In this document: one piece after another, positions 25,145-33,852 of the stretch
Position numbering within the stretch: the first letter of the stretch is position 1
Layout of the letters: each line of letters begins with the position of its first letter
Notes under the pieces: model-generated
Database searches by the model: none
What the model saw: only the letters and a program-made list of their open reading frames with translations
What the model was told of the DNA's origin: nothing
Program-made: the position numbers and the translations under genes
Assembly: GCF_016918035.1 (NCBI RefSeq)
Contig: NZ_JAERWK010000019.1
Coordinates: 62,001 to 126,000 of the forward strand
Reading direction: 5' to 3'
Length of the DNA: 64,000 nt
Source: Nakamurella leprariae
GTDB lineage: Bacteria > Actinomycetota > Actinomycetes > Mycobacteriales > Nakamurellaceae

Positions 25145-26665
25145 TCAGCCCTTCGATGTTGGCTCGGGGGTCATCGTGTACTTGGTGGTCAGGTACTCGG
25201 CGATGCCTTCGGGTCCGCCCTCCCGACCGAGGCCGGATCGCTTGATGCCCCCGAAGGGGGCGGCGGCGTTCGAGAGGACACCGACGTTGACGCCCAGCAT
25301 GCCGGTCTCCAGTCGGTCGATCATGCGTTGCACCCGGGCCAGGTCCTTGGTCCAGACGTAGGCGGCCAACCCGGACTCGGTGGCGTTCGCCAGTCGGACG
25401 GCCTCGTCCTCGTCGTCGAAGACGGTGACCGCAACGACGGGACCGAAGATCTCCTGTGCCAGGACGTCGCTGTCGTCCGGAACCTGGGTGAGAACGGTTG
25501 GTTCGTAGAAGCTTCCCGGCCCGGGACGTGGTCGCCCGCCGACGAGGACGGTGGCGTGGCGGGCGATGGCGTTGCGGACCAACGAGTCGACCTTGGTGAC
25601 GGCCCGGGCGTCGATGAGCGGTCCGATCGACACGCCGGGGAGAGTTCCGCGACCCACCTGCAGGGCTGCGACCCGTTCGGCGATCCGTTCGGTGAAGTCA
25701 CGAGCGACGCTGCGGTGAACGAGAAATCGGTTGGCCGCGGTGCACGCCTCGCCTGAGTTCCGAAACTTGGCGGCCATCGCGCCGGTGACGGCTTGGTCGA
25801 TGTCGGCGTCCTCGAAGACGAGGAACGGCGCGTTGCCGCCGAGCTCCATCGACGTCCGCAGCACCGTGTCGGCAGCTTGGCGAAGCAGTGCCTGTCCCAC
25901 CGGTGTGGATCCGGTGAACGACAGTTTTCTCAGCCGCGGGTCGGCCAGGATCGGCGCGCTGACGACCGCCGCCGCTGCGGTGGGGATGATGTTGACAACG
26001 CCCGCGGGGACGCCGGCTTGCTGGAGGAGTGTGGCGAGCAGCAGTGTGGTCAATGGGGTGAGCTCGGCGGGCTTGACGACGACGGTGCATCCCGCGGCCA
26101 GCGCAGGCGCGATCTTGCGGGTCGCCATGGCCAGCGGGAAGTTCCACGGGGTGATGAGGTAACAGGGACCCACTGGGTGATGCGTGACCAGCATCCGGCC
26201 GCGTCCTTCGGGGGTCGATCCGTATCGGCCAGCGATCCGGACCGCTTCCTCGGCGAACCACCGCAGGAACTCTCCGCCGTAGTCGACCTCCGCCCGGGCC
26301 TCGGCCAAGGGCTTGCCCATCTCGAGCGTGATCAGCAGGGCGAAGTCCTCCCGCCGTCGCCGCAGCAGGTCGAAGGCCGACCGCAGGATCTCACTGCGCA
26401 CGCGGGGCGCGGTCGCCGCCCAGTCGGCGGCCGCGCCCACCGCCGCGTCCAGCGCCGCGACACCGTCCTGCGGTGTGGCCGAGGCGACCGTGCGCAGCAG
26501 GTGCCCGGTGGCTGGGTCGTGGACATCGAAGGTCGCACCCGAGGATGCTCCCCGCCACTGACCAGCGATGAACAGACCGTCGGGGACCTGCTGCAGCAGT
26601 GCGTGTTCAGCGCTGCCGTCGACCGGTACGGGGGTGTCGGCGCCATGGTCGGTCGTTGCGCTCAC
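25145..26665 (-). CDS. NAD(P)-dependent aldehyde dehydrogenase, succinate-semialdehyde-dehydrogenase type
   Basis: Cytoplasmic ALDH of 506 residues. Catalytic Glu is in MELGGNAPFLVFEDADIDQA, the nucleophilic Cys in NSGEACTAANRFLVH, the cofactor motif is FTGSTPVGQALL, and EIFGPVVAV and PFGGIKRSGLGREGG are the standard C-terminal motifs. TPWNFPLAMATRKIAPALAA and the spacing match GabD-type enzymes. GTG 26665 overlaps the upstream SDR stop by 4 bases. Last gene of a sugar/polyol-type operon (32058 to 25145), where it would oxidise an aldehyde intermediate; a semialdehyde or glycolaldehyde-type substrate is inference. Confidence 0.9.
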   Translation of the reverse strand: MSATTDHGADTPVPVDGSAEHALLQQVPDGLFIAGQWRGASSGATFDVHDPATGHLLRTVASATPQDGVAALDAAVGAAADWAATAPRVRSEILRSAFDLLRRRREDFALLITLEMGKPLAEARAEVDYGGEFLRWFAEEAVRIAGRYGSTPEGRGRMLVTHHPVGPCYLITPWNFPLAMATRKIAPALAAGCTVVVKPAELTPLTTLLLATLLQQAGVPAGVVNIIPTAAAAVVSAPILADPRLRKLSFTGSTPVGQALLRQAADTVLRTSMELGGNAPFLVFEDADIDQAVTGAMAAKFRNSGEACTAANRFLVHRSVARDFTERIAERVAALQVGRGTLPGVSIGPLIDARAVTKVDSLVRNAIARHATVLVGGRPRPGPGSFYEPTVLTQVPDDSDVLAQEIFGPVVAVTVFDDEDEAVRLANATESGLAAYVWTKDLARVQRMIDRLETGMLGVNVGVLSNAAAPFGGIKRSGLGREGGPEGIAEYLTTKYTMTPEPTSKG

Positions 26666-27456
26666 TGGACGAACGCTCCGTTCGGCTGACCGTTCCACGC
26701 GGTGACGCCACCGTCGATCGGCACCACGGCGCCGGTGACGAACGACGCCATCGTTGACGCGAGGAACAGGACCACCGAGGCCACCTCGTCGGGCTCGGCG
26801 ATCCGGCCCAACGGCACGAAGCGGGCGAACGCCTGCTCAAGTCCCGGCAGCTGCTCGAAGTTCCGTTCCAGCAGCGGCGTCCGCACCGGGCCGGGAGCGA
26901 TGGCGTTCACCCGCACGCCGGCCTTGCCGAAGTCGACGGCCAGGCTGCGGGTGAGGTTGATCAGTGCGCCCTTGGCGGCGTTGTAGGCCGCGTAGTCGTA
27001 GTCGGCACCGATCCCGGACACCGACGCGGTGTTGACGATGCACCCGGCTGAAGCGATGAGCGCCGGGAGCGCATGCCGGGCCAGCCGGAAGGCGCCGTCC
27101 AGGTCGACCGCCATGACGTGCCGCCACGCGGCGTCGTCGGTGTGCAACGCCGAACCGACCGGGGCGATGCCGGCGTTGTTGAACAGGATGTCCAGGCGCC
27201 CACGCATGGCCACGGCCTGCTCCACCACAGCCACCACCGATGCGGGTTCGGTGACGTCCAAGGCCACCGGATGAAAGCGGTCGGGCGCCACCGCGTCGGC
27301 GTGCTCGGCGAAGCGAGCCAGCCCGGCGGCATCGACATCACCGCCGACGACCTCCGCGCCCGCCCCGAGGAACCTGATGGCTGTGGCGGCACCGATACCG
27401 GACGCGACACCACTGACCAACGCGACCTTGTCGAAGAATGTGGAGGGGTCGATCAC
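26662..27456 (-). CDS. SDR-family oxidoreductase (operon member)
   Basis: Short-chain dehydrogenase of 264 residues with a complete motif set: SGVASGIG, NNAGIAPVGSA, the Ser in TASVSGIGADYDYAAYNAAK with the catalytic Tyr/Lys, NAIAPGPVRTPL and VPIDGGVTAWNGQ. GTG start at 27456 with AAGG upstream. It follows the ABC permease and overlaps the aldehyde dehydrogenase by GTGA, so an alcohol-to-carbonyl step feeding the dehydrogenase is plausible. Confidence 0.88.
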   Translation of the reverse strand: MIDPSTFFDKVALVSGVASGIGAATAIRFLGAGAEVVGGDVDAAGLARFAEHADAVAPDRFHPVALDVTEPASVVAVVEQAVAMRGRLDILFNNAGIAPVGSALHTDDAAWRHVMAVDLDGAFRLARHALPALIASAGCIVNTASVSGIGADYDYAAYNAAKGALINLTRSLAVDFGKAGVRVNAIAPGPVRTPLLERNFEQLPGLEQAFARFVPLGRIAEPDEVASVVLFLASTMASFVTGAVVPIDGGVTAWNGQPNGAFVQ

Positions 27457-27519
27457 AGCAACCAGCCTTCTGAGGGAACGACAGGGGGGACGAACCGGGG
27501 ATCCGGGCCGGTGGGACAG

Positions 27520-28608
27520 TCAGGCTGCTGGCGCAGTCCGGCCCCTCCGGTGCCGCAGGGTCCGCAACAGCCGGCCGTCGCCAAGGACCGCGAGGATGAT
27601 GACGGCACCGATGACGACGGGCTGCAGGTTGGGCGACACGTTGAGCAGGGTGAGGCCGTTGTTGACGACGCCGATGATGAGCAGACCCAGGAAGGTGCCC
27701 CACATGGTGCCGACCCCGCCGGCGAGGCTGGCGCCACCGATGACGACCGCGGCGATGACGTTGAGCAGGTCGGTGGAGTTGCCGGCCGTCGGCTGCGCGG
27801 CGTCCAGGCGGGCCCCGACGACCAGGCCGGCGACGGCCGCGAGGAATCCGGCCACGGCGTAGACCCGCAGTTGCAGCGACCGGACGCGGATGCCGGACAG
27901 CCGGGCCACTTCCTCGTTGCCGCCGATGGCGTACAGCGACCGTCCGGCCGGACGGAACCGCAGCCAGATGGCGGCCGCGGCGAAGACGAACAACATCAGG
28001 TAGACCTGCAACGAGATCCCGATGAACCGGGTTCGCGACAGCGCCTGGAACCAGTCGGGGAAGCCGAGGATCGGGGTGCCGTTGGTGACGTACAGCGCCA
28101 GCCCGGTGGACGCGAACATGGTGGCCAGCGTCGCGATGAACGGCTGGATCCCGCCGTAGGCGATCATCACCCCGTTCATCACGCCGATCAGGGTGCCCAG
28201 CAGCAGTCCGGCCAACACGGCCAGCGGGAACGGCCAGCCTGCCTGGGCGTAGAGCACCGCCACGATCATGAAGCTCAGGCCCAGGGTGGACGAGACCGAC
28301 AGGTCGATGCCGCCCAAGATGATCACGAGTGTGGCGCCCGCAGCCATGATGCCGACGTACGACACCTGGACCAGGATGTTGACCAGGTTGTGCGTGGTCA
28401 GGAACACCGGGGACAGGATGGACATGACCACGACCAGCACGATCAGTCCGGCCAGCGGGCCGGACGTGCGCCCCAGCCGCCGGAGCAGCCTTCGGGCCCT
28501 CGGGCCCTCGTCCGGCTTCCGTGCGGTGACTGTGGTCGCCGGATGCTCGGTGGGGGCGGCCGGTCCGGCGGGATCCGTCCGGCGCGCGTTCCCGGTGATG
28601 TTCGACAT
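27520..28608 (-). CDS. Sugar ABC transporter permease, RbsC-like
   Basis: Membrane permease of 362 residues of the ribose/xylose/galactose (CUT2) class. After a roughly 45-residue polar N-terminus there are 8-10 helices with the RbsC landmarks LVIILGGIDLSVSSTLGLSF, YGGIQPFIATLATMFASTGL, YAIGGNEEVARLSGIRV and NVIAAVVIGGASLAGGVGT. The GGNEEVARLSG loop is the EAA-like ATPase contact. GAGGAGC precedes the ATG. It is 9 bases from the ATPase gene upstream. Confidence 0.93.
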   Translation of the reverse strand: MSNITGNARRTDPAGPAAPTEHPATTVTARKPDEGPRARRLLRRLGRTSGPLAGLIVLVVVMSILSPVFLTTHNLVNILVQVSYVGIMAAGATLVIILGGIDLSVSSTLGLSFMIVAVLYAQAGWPFPLAVLAGLLLGTLIGVMNGVMIAYGGIQPFIATLATMFASTGLALYVTNGTPILGFPDWFQALSRTRFIGISLQVYLMLFVFAAAAIWLRFRPAGRSLYAIGGNEEVARLSGIRVRSLQLRVYAVAGFLAAVAGLVVGARLDAAQPTAGNSTDLLNVIAAVVIGGASLAGGVGTMWGTFLGLLIIGVVNNGLTLLNVSPNLQPVVIGAVIILAVLGDGRLLRTLRHRRGRTAPAA

Positions 28609-28617
28609 CGTTGCTCC

Positions 28618-30138
28618 TCAGCGCTGCGCGACGGGCACCCGGCCCGCGGGGACGGACAACTCCATGACGCGCTCGGGCGTGGCCTCGGCGCGGTCCAGCA
28701 GGCCGGTCTGCCGCCCACCGGCGACGATCAGGACCCGGTGTGCCAGCAGCAGCACCTCTTCCAGCTCGGAGGACACCACGACGACCCCGACCCCGGACGC
28801 GGCCAGGGACCGGATGATCGTGTAGATGGCGTCCTTGGCACCGACATCGACGCCGCGGGTGGGCTCGTCGAGGATGAGTACCTTCGGCGTCCGGACCAGC
28901 CACTTGGCCAGGAGCACCTTCTGCTGGTTGCCACCGGACAGCAGACCGACCGGCGCGTCCAGGTCGCCGCGGATGTCCAGCTCCTGCGCCATCCGGCACT
29001 GCGTGTCCCGGACCACCCTGTCGGTGATCAGGCCGGACCGGGTGAGCCGCGATTCCCATGGCAGCGTCATGTTCTCGCCGCCCCGCCGGTCCAGGTTCAG
29101 GCCCTGCGTCTTGCGGTCCTCCGGCACCATGACGATGCCGGCGGTGATGGCGTCCTGCACCGACCGGATCCGCACCGGGACATCCCCGATGAGGACCTGT
29201 CCGGTGTCGAAGCGGTCGGCCCCGGCCAGGGCACGGACGATCTCGCTGCGGCCGGCGCCGACCAGTCCGGAGACACCGAGGATCTCGCCTTCCCGCAGGT
29301 CGAAGTCGATGCCGGTGAAGCGGGTCGAGCCCAGCGAGCGGACCTGCATCACGGTGCGGTCGCGGTGGGGTGGCGGCCCGACGTTGCGCTCGGCCAGCTC
29401 GCGGCCGACCATGGCGCGGATCATCGCATCGCGATCGACGTCCGCCGCCTCCCAGCCCGCCACCGACCGGCCGTCGCGCAGACACACGACGTCGTCGGCG
29501 ATCCGGCTGATCTCCTCGAGCCGGTGGCTGATGTAGACGACCCCGGAGCCCTGCGCCCGGAGCAACTCGATCTGCTCCAGCACCCGCTCCGTCTCCTGGT
29601 TGCCCAGCGACGCCGATGGCTCGTCGAAGATGACGAAGGCCGGCCGCCGGATGATGGCCCGGGCGATCTCGATCTCCTGCTGAGCGGCCGTCGACAGGCC
29701 GGCCACCGGTCGGCGCGGGTCGACGCGGACCCCGAGCTGGTCCAGGGCCGCTCGCGCCTGGTCGTGCATCGATCGGCGAGCGACCGCCCCGCGCCGGGTG
29801 GGCATCCGGCCCAGGAACATGTTCTCCGCGACCGACAGCTCAGGGATCATCTTGATCTCCTGGTGGATGATCGCCACGCCCTGATCGAGTGCGTCCGAGG
29901 GCCCCGAAGGCTGGTAGGGGACGCTATCGATCGTCATGGCGCCGCCGTCGGGTCGACGGATACCGGCGATGATCGAGCTGAGCGTCGACTTGCCAGCCCC
30001 GTTCTCACCGATGAGGCCGGTGACCCGACCCCGGGTGATGGTGAAATCGACTCCCTTGAGGACGAAGACACCGCCGTACTGCTTGCGCAGACCGGTGGCG
30101 ACGAGTCGCCCGCCGGCCGCCTGCTTCCCTTGCTGCAT
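28618..30138 (-). CDS. Sugar ABC transporter ATP-binding protein, RbsA/MglA-like (two ATPase domains)
   Basis: Tandem ATPase of 506 residues energising a CUT2 importer. Domain 1 has Walker A GENGAGKST (about residues 44-52), signature LSTAAQQEIEIARAI and Walker B FVIFDEPSASL. Domain 2 has the degenerate Walker A GLVGAGRSE, LSGGNQQKVLLAKWL and VLILDEPTRGVDVGAK, exactly as in RbsA, where only one site is fully catalytic. The GRMPTRRGAVARRSMH insert is an ordinary variable loop. Operon position between binding protein and permease. Confidence 0.95.
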   Translation of the reverse strand: MQQGKQAAGGRLVATGLRKQYGGVFVLKGVDFTITRGRVTGLIGENGAGKSTLSSIIAGIRRPDGGAMTIDSVPYQPSGPSDALDQGVAIIHQEIKMIPELSVAENMFLGRMPTRRGAVARRSMHDQARAALDQLGVRVDPRRPVAGLSTAAQQEIEIARAIIRRPAFVIFDEPSASLGNQETERVLEQIELLRAQGSGVVYISHRLEEISRIADDVVCLRDGRSVAGWEAADVDRDAMIRAMVGRELAERNVGPPPHRDRTVMQVRSLGSTRFTGIDFDLREGEILGVSGLVGAGRSEIVRALAGADRFDTGQVLIGDVPVRIRSVQDAITAGIVMVPEDRKTQGLNLDRRGGENMTLPWESRLTRSGLITDRVVRDTQCRMAQELDIRGDLDAPVGLLSGGNQQKVLLAKWLVRTPKVLILDEPTRGVDVGAKDAIYTIIRSLAASGVGVVVVSSELEEVLLLAHRVLIVAGGRQTGLLDRAEATPERVMELSVPAGRVPVAQR

Positions 30139-30171
30139 GTCGCGTCTCCCTCGACCCGCGGCGAGCCGGCC

Positions 30172-31200
30172 TCAGCCGGCGCTGCCGTAGTACTTGGCCG
30201 CCCGGGCCTGCTCGACGTTCTCCTTGGTCACCAGTACCGCCTCCTGGATCTGGTCCTTGGGGATGTCGGCGGCGCCGCCGTCGATCGCGGTGATGGCGTT
30301 GCGGACGGCGAGCTGGCCCATCAGATAGGGCTGCTGGCTGATCGTTGCGGTCACCGTGCCGGCGTCGATCGCCTCGTAGGCGGCCGGGAACCCGTCGATG
30401 GTCACCATCGGGATGGCCGGATGGTCGGCCGACTCGATCGCCGTGGCGGCCCCGAGTGCCATGTCGTCGTTCTGGGCGAAGATGCCGTCCAGGTCGGGAT
30501 TGGCAGTCAGCACATTGGCGAAGACGTTGGCCGCGGTGTTCTGGTCCCAGTTGGCGCTGGTCGTCGACACCACTGAGACCGAGCTGGTGGCCGTGAGCAC
30601 CCGATCGCAGCCTTCGGTCCGCTGCAGCTGGGTGGACGAGCCCGGAACGCCCTGCACGATGGCGATGTCGCCGCTACCGCCGATGGTCTCGACCAGGAAG
30701 TCGCAGGCCTGCTCGCCCATCCGGACGCTGTCGCTGCCGATGTAGGTGACGTAGTCCCCCGCGGCGGGCACCTGATCGATCGCGATGACCGGGACGCCGG
30801 CGTCGTTGGCCGCGGTCAGGCTGGCACCACCGGACGCCGCATCCAGCTGCGCGAAGATCACGGCGCCGACGTCTTGGCTGACCAGGTTCTGCACCTGGTT
30901 GACCTGCTGGGAGCTGTTGGAGTTGGCGTTGAGCACGACCAACTTCCAGCCCTGCGCCGCGGCCTCGTCCTCCATGCCCTCGACAGCCGCCGCGTAGAAC
31001 TGGTTCAGGAACGACATCGAGACGCCGATGGTCCGGGTGTCCGAGCCACCGTCGGTGTTCGGGGATCCGGCCGCCGGCTCGGTGCTGCAGGCCGCCAACA
31101 GCAGGACGGTGGCGGCTCCGGCCGCCGCAGCACCGCGGTGCCAGCGCACCTGGTGACGCAGCGGCCGCCGTGATCGGGCACGGTCCATGGGCTCGGTCAT
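30172..31200 (-). CDS. Sugar ABC transporter substrate-binding lipoprotein, RbsB-like
   Basis: Extracytoplasmic binding protein of 342 residues. A basic N-terminus, hydrophobic segment and lipobox LLLAAC (Cys about residue 38) give a lipid anchor; a Gly/Ser/Asp-rich linker follows. The periplasmic-binding-protein-4 fold is recognised by IGVSMSFLNQFYAAAVEGME, VIFAQLDAASGG, VPVIAIDQVPAAGDYVTYIG, DGIFAQNDDMALGAATAIES and MVTIDGFPAAYEAIDAG. Ligand class: monosaccharide, polyol or related; not more precise. GAAAGAAGG precedes ATG 31200; a longer frame from 31257 lacks this. Confidence 0.93.
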   Translation of the reverse strand: MTEPMDRARSRRPLRHQVRWHRGAAAAGAATVLLLAACSTEPAAGSPNTDGGSDTRTIGVSMSFLNQFYAAAVEGMEDEAAAQGWKLVVLNANSNSSQQVNQVQNLVSQDVGAVIFAQLDAASGGASLTAANDAGVPVIAIDQVPAAGDYVTYIGSDSVRMGEQACDFLVETIGGSGDIAIVQGVPGSSTQLQRTEGCDRVLTATSSVSVVSTTSANWDQNTAANVFANVLTANPDLDGIFAQNDDMALGAATAIESADHPAIPMVTIDGFPAAYEAIDAGTVTATISQQPYLMGQLAVRNAITAIDGGAADIPKDQIQEAVLVTKENVEQARAAKYYGSAG

Positions 31201-31263
31201 CGTCGACCTTCTTTCCGGGAGAACAGGTTCGGGGACGTGAGCCGGGTGCGGGCGCACCCGGAG

Positions 31264-32058
31264 TCAGAGCGCGGTGTATCCGCCGTCGACCAGCAGGTCG
31301 GTGCCGGTGCAGTACCCGGCGGCGGGCGAGAGCAGGAACAGGATCGGCGCGGCGATCTCTTCCGGAATGGCGAACCGGCCCAGCGGGATGCGGCGCGAGA
31401 TCGCCTCACGGACGTCCGCGACCTCCGGCCGCAGGTTCATCGGGGTGAGGGTGAAGCCGGGGGACACGCTGTTGACCCGGATCCCGCGGTCGGCCCACTC
31501 CGTGGCCAGCGACCGGGTCAGATGAGCGACTGCGGCCTTGCTCGCGTTGTAGTGCGCTTGGAGCATCTCGCGGTGCGCGACGATCCCGGAGATCGACGCC
31601 AGGTTGACGATGGAGCCGCCGCCGGACGGGAACATCGCCAGGGCCCGAGCCCGGCAGGACAGGAACACCCCGGTGACGTTGATCTCCAGGAGCCGGGAGA
31701 AGGACTGCTGATCCATCGATTCCGCCGGCACCGCCTGCGCGACACCGGCGGCGTTCACCGCCAAGGTCAGCGGCCCCAGGCGGGTCTGCACCGTCCGGAC
31801 CGCATCCTCGACCGCGCCACCGTCCGTGACGTCGACCGGGAGGGCGACCACCGGACCCAGCTCGGTGAGCGCTCGACTCGTCGTCTCGATGGCCGGCCCC
31901 GGCAGGTCGACGACGGCCACGGCGGCGCCCGCGGCCAGCAATGCGATGGCCACGGCCCGCCCGATGCCGGACGCCGCGCGGGTGACCATGGCGACCGCGC
32001 CGTCGAACCCGGACACCGCCCCAGTGATCAGCGATGGCGTCTCCGGACCAGATTGCAT
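31264..32058 (-). CDS. SDR-family oxidoreductase with altered glycine motif (first gene of the transporter operon)
   Basis: Short-chain dehydrogenase of 264 residues. The cofactor motif reads VTRAASGIG where nearly all relatives have VTGAASGIG, an Arg for the first Gly, and NNAG is NAAG. The rest is normal: Ser in NLASISGIVAHREM, YNASK, NSVSPGFTLTPM, LLVDGGYTAL. The substitution may favour NADP or impair cofactor binding. GAGGAGG is 8 bases before ATG 32058, which decides it over the TTG at 32064. It opens the operon and is driven from the regulatory region shared with the divergent IclR genes. Confidence 0.87.
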   Translation of the reverse strand: MQSGPETPSLITGAVSGFDGAVAMVTRAASGIGRAVAIALLAAGAAVAVVDLPGPAIETTSRALTELGPVVALPVDVTDGGAVEDAVRTVQTRLGPLTLAVNAAGVAQAVPAESMDQQSFSRLLEINVTGVFLSCRARALAMFPSGGGSIVNLASISGIVAHREMLQAHYNASKAAVAHLTRSLATEWADRGIRVNSVSPGFTLTPMNLRPEVADVREAISRRIPLGRFAIPEEIAAPILFLLSPAAGYCTGTDLLVDGGYTAL

Positions 32059-32123
32059 GATCAACGCCTCCTCGCGTGCGCGGACGCCCAGCTCTCGCCG
32101 CGTCGCGAGGCCTGCTTCCGCTC

Positions 32124-32203
32124 GGACAGTTTCCGGTCCGTCGCCGAGGACAGTACGGTCTTCACCCGAGGCTGTCTAGCATTTTCTGGACATTGTGTTC
32201 ACG
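32124..32203. promoter_or_regulatory. IclR-type operator region with repeated GGACA sites
   Basis: In the divergent region between the SDR/ABC operon and the IclR genes, GGACAGT occurs at 32124-32130 and 32148-32154, and the inverted repeat GGACA-TTG-TGTTC at 32188-32200. The last lies in TAGCATTTTCTGGACA, which matches the promoter of the transketolase operon at 38103-38127 (read on the minus strand) at 20 or more of 27 positions. Probable binding sites for one or both IclR proteins. Confidence 0.65.
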
Positions 32204-32284
32204 AAACGCGTCATCGGTGACGCGCCCCTCGTTCCGGGCGCTTCGGTCGAGGGTTAGCATTGTGTCCGGATTCCGGGAGGATGG

Positions 32285-33118
32285 ATGACGGGGACAGGCA
32301 GGGCGGTCCGAGGTGCGGCGGCGCCGGAGTCGGAAGCTGGCATCGGTGGCGATGACAACGCCGGGATGAGCGTCGTGTCGAAGATGACCCGCATGCTGTC
32401 CGCGTTGCAGCGCAGTCCTGATGCCAGCGCGGCCCGTCTGGCCGCCGACCTCGGCGAGCCAGTGACCTCGGTGTACCGGATCCTGGGTCATCTCGAGGGC
32501 ATCGGGTGGGTGGAGAAGGGCCCAGCCCGTGGCCAGTACCGGCTGGGCATCGACCTGGCCGACGTCGCACAGTCGGTCGAGACATCGTTGGACATCCGCC
32601 AGCTGGCGTCGCCGGTCCTGCTCCGGCTCAACGGCCGGACGCGGGAGGTCACCTACCTGTGCGTGCGACACGACCGGCGGGCGGTCTGCATCGAGCGGTT
32701 CGACGGCGCGGACATCCAGAGCGCCGAGTTCCCGCTGGGCGGCTCGCTGCCGCTGCACCGCGGTGCCGGCCCGTTGGCCATCCTGGCCTTCGAATCCGAG
32801 GAGTTCCGCCGGCGATACATCGCCGCCCTGGCCGCCGCGGACACCAACCCCCTCACCGAGGCCGACGTCGTGGAACTCGAGCGGGCGTTGCGGTCGGTGC
32901 GCTCCCGCGGCGTGGCGGTGTCCGACGGTGACGTGACGCCCGGCATCCTCACGGCGGCTGCACCCGTGTTCGACCATCGCGGATCCGTGGTCGGCTCGGT
33001 GTCCCTGAGCGGGTTGCGCGATCGGGCCGCGGCCCCGGGGGTCGACTTCCCGGCGCTGATCGTGGAAGCAGGGCAACAGATCTCGGCCGGACTCGGGGCC
33101 ACGGTGGGTACCGCGTGA
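32285..33118 (+). CDS. IclR-family transcriptional regulator (1)
   Basis: Regulator of 277 residues. After a roughly 28-residue polar leader, the winged helix reads MTRMLSALQRSPDASAARLA then DLGEPVTSVYRILGHLEGIG; the IclR effector domain follows (about residues 100-270) with CIERFDGADIQSAEFPLGGS, LPLHRGAGPLAILAF and SRGVAVSDGDVTPGILTAAA. GGGAGG is 4-5 bases before ATG 32285. It is divergent from the sugar transporter operon and overlaps a second IclR gene by GTGA, so the two are co-translated. Confidence 0.92.
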   Translation: MTGTGRAVRGAAAPESEAGIGGDDNAGMSVVSKMTRMLSALQRSPDASAARLAADLGEPVTSVYRILGHLEGIGWVEKGPARGQYRLGIDLADVAQSVETSLDIRQLASPVLLRLNGRTREVTYLCVRHDRRAVCIERFDGADIQSAEFPLGGSLPLHRGAGPLAILAFESEEFRRRYIAALAAADTNPLTEADVVELERALRSVRSRGVAVSDGDVTPGILTAAAPVFDHRGSVVGSVSLSGLRDRAAAPGVDFPALIVEAGQQISAGLGATVGTA

Positions 33119-33852
33119 TGGCCGAGAAGTCCAATCGGGTGCTGAGGCACACACGCGCGGCGGTCGAGGCGCTCGCCCATGCGGGCGCGCTCCCTCCGGC
33201 GGACCTGGCGCGTCGCCTCGGCGTCCCGCGGCCGAGCGTCTACCGCCTGCTGACCGCTCTGGCGCACGAGGGACTTGTCGTTCCGTCGGCCGATGGGTCG
33301 TTCGCGCTCGGCACCCGGTGGCTCGGTTTCGGCGAGGCGGCGTTGCGATCCGCCTCGTCCTGGTTCGATCGGGACGACCTGCTCGAGGAGCTGCGCGACC
33401 GGACCGGGCTGACCGTCTTCCTGTCGGTGCCCCGCCCGGACCGGACCGTGTGCATCCGCCGACTGCACGGACGCAGTTACAAGATCCTGGTGCTGCGTCC
33501 CGGTGGCAGTCTGCCGCTGCACCTGGGCGGCGTCGGACGCATCAGTCTTGCCTTCGGGCCGCAGGACGCCGATGAGTACCTCGACCGAGCGCCGTTCGAT
33601 CCGGTCACCGAACACAGCCTGGTGACACGACCGGAGCTCGAGGCAGACATCGAGACCAGCCAGGCCACCGGCGCCACCGTGTCAGACCAGGACGTGACCA
33701 TCGGGGTCGCCGCCATCGCCGTCCCGGTCCTGGACGGAGGTGCACTGCTCGCCGCGCTGTCGGTGGCTGGCCGCCGGGAGGACATCCTCGGTCGGGTCGA
33801 CGTCCTGCGGAGGTCGCTGACCGAGGCCGCCGGCCAGATGGGATCGCCATGA
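33115..33852 (+). CDS. IclR-family transcriptional regulator (2)
   Basis: Regulator of 245 residues with winged helix ALPPADLARRLGVPRPSVYR and LLTALAHEGLV, and an effector domain containing CIRRLHGRSYKILVLRPGGS, LPLHLGGVGRISLAFGP and GATVSDQDVTIGVAAIAVPV. It lacks the N-terminal leader of its neighbour and is clearly diverged from it. GTG at 33115 (or ATG 33118) overlaps the upstream stop. Tandem co-translated IclR genes are uncommon and allow a heteromeric repressor/activator. The 3' half is overlapped in antisense by the open frame of the NifU-domain gene. Confidence 0.92.
   Translation: MMAEKSNRVLRHTRAAVEALAHAGALPPADLARRLGVPRPSVYRLLTALAHEGLVVPSADGSFALGTRWLGFGEAALRSASSWFDRDDLLEELRDRTGLTVFLSVPRPDRTVCIRRLHGRSYKILVLRPGGSLPLHLGGVGRISLAFGPQDADEYLDRAPFDPVTEHSLVTRPELEADIETSQATGATVSDQDVTIGVAAIAVPVLDGGALLAALSVAGRREDILGRVDVLRRSLTEAAGQMGSP

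Noticed and set aside
27073-30576. A plus-strand open frame of 1167 codons
   Set aside because: It lies antisense to the clearly conserved permease and ATPase genes, is rich in Gln, His, Arg and Gly, and shows no domain. Long antisense frames are expected in DNA with so few A/T-rich stop codons.
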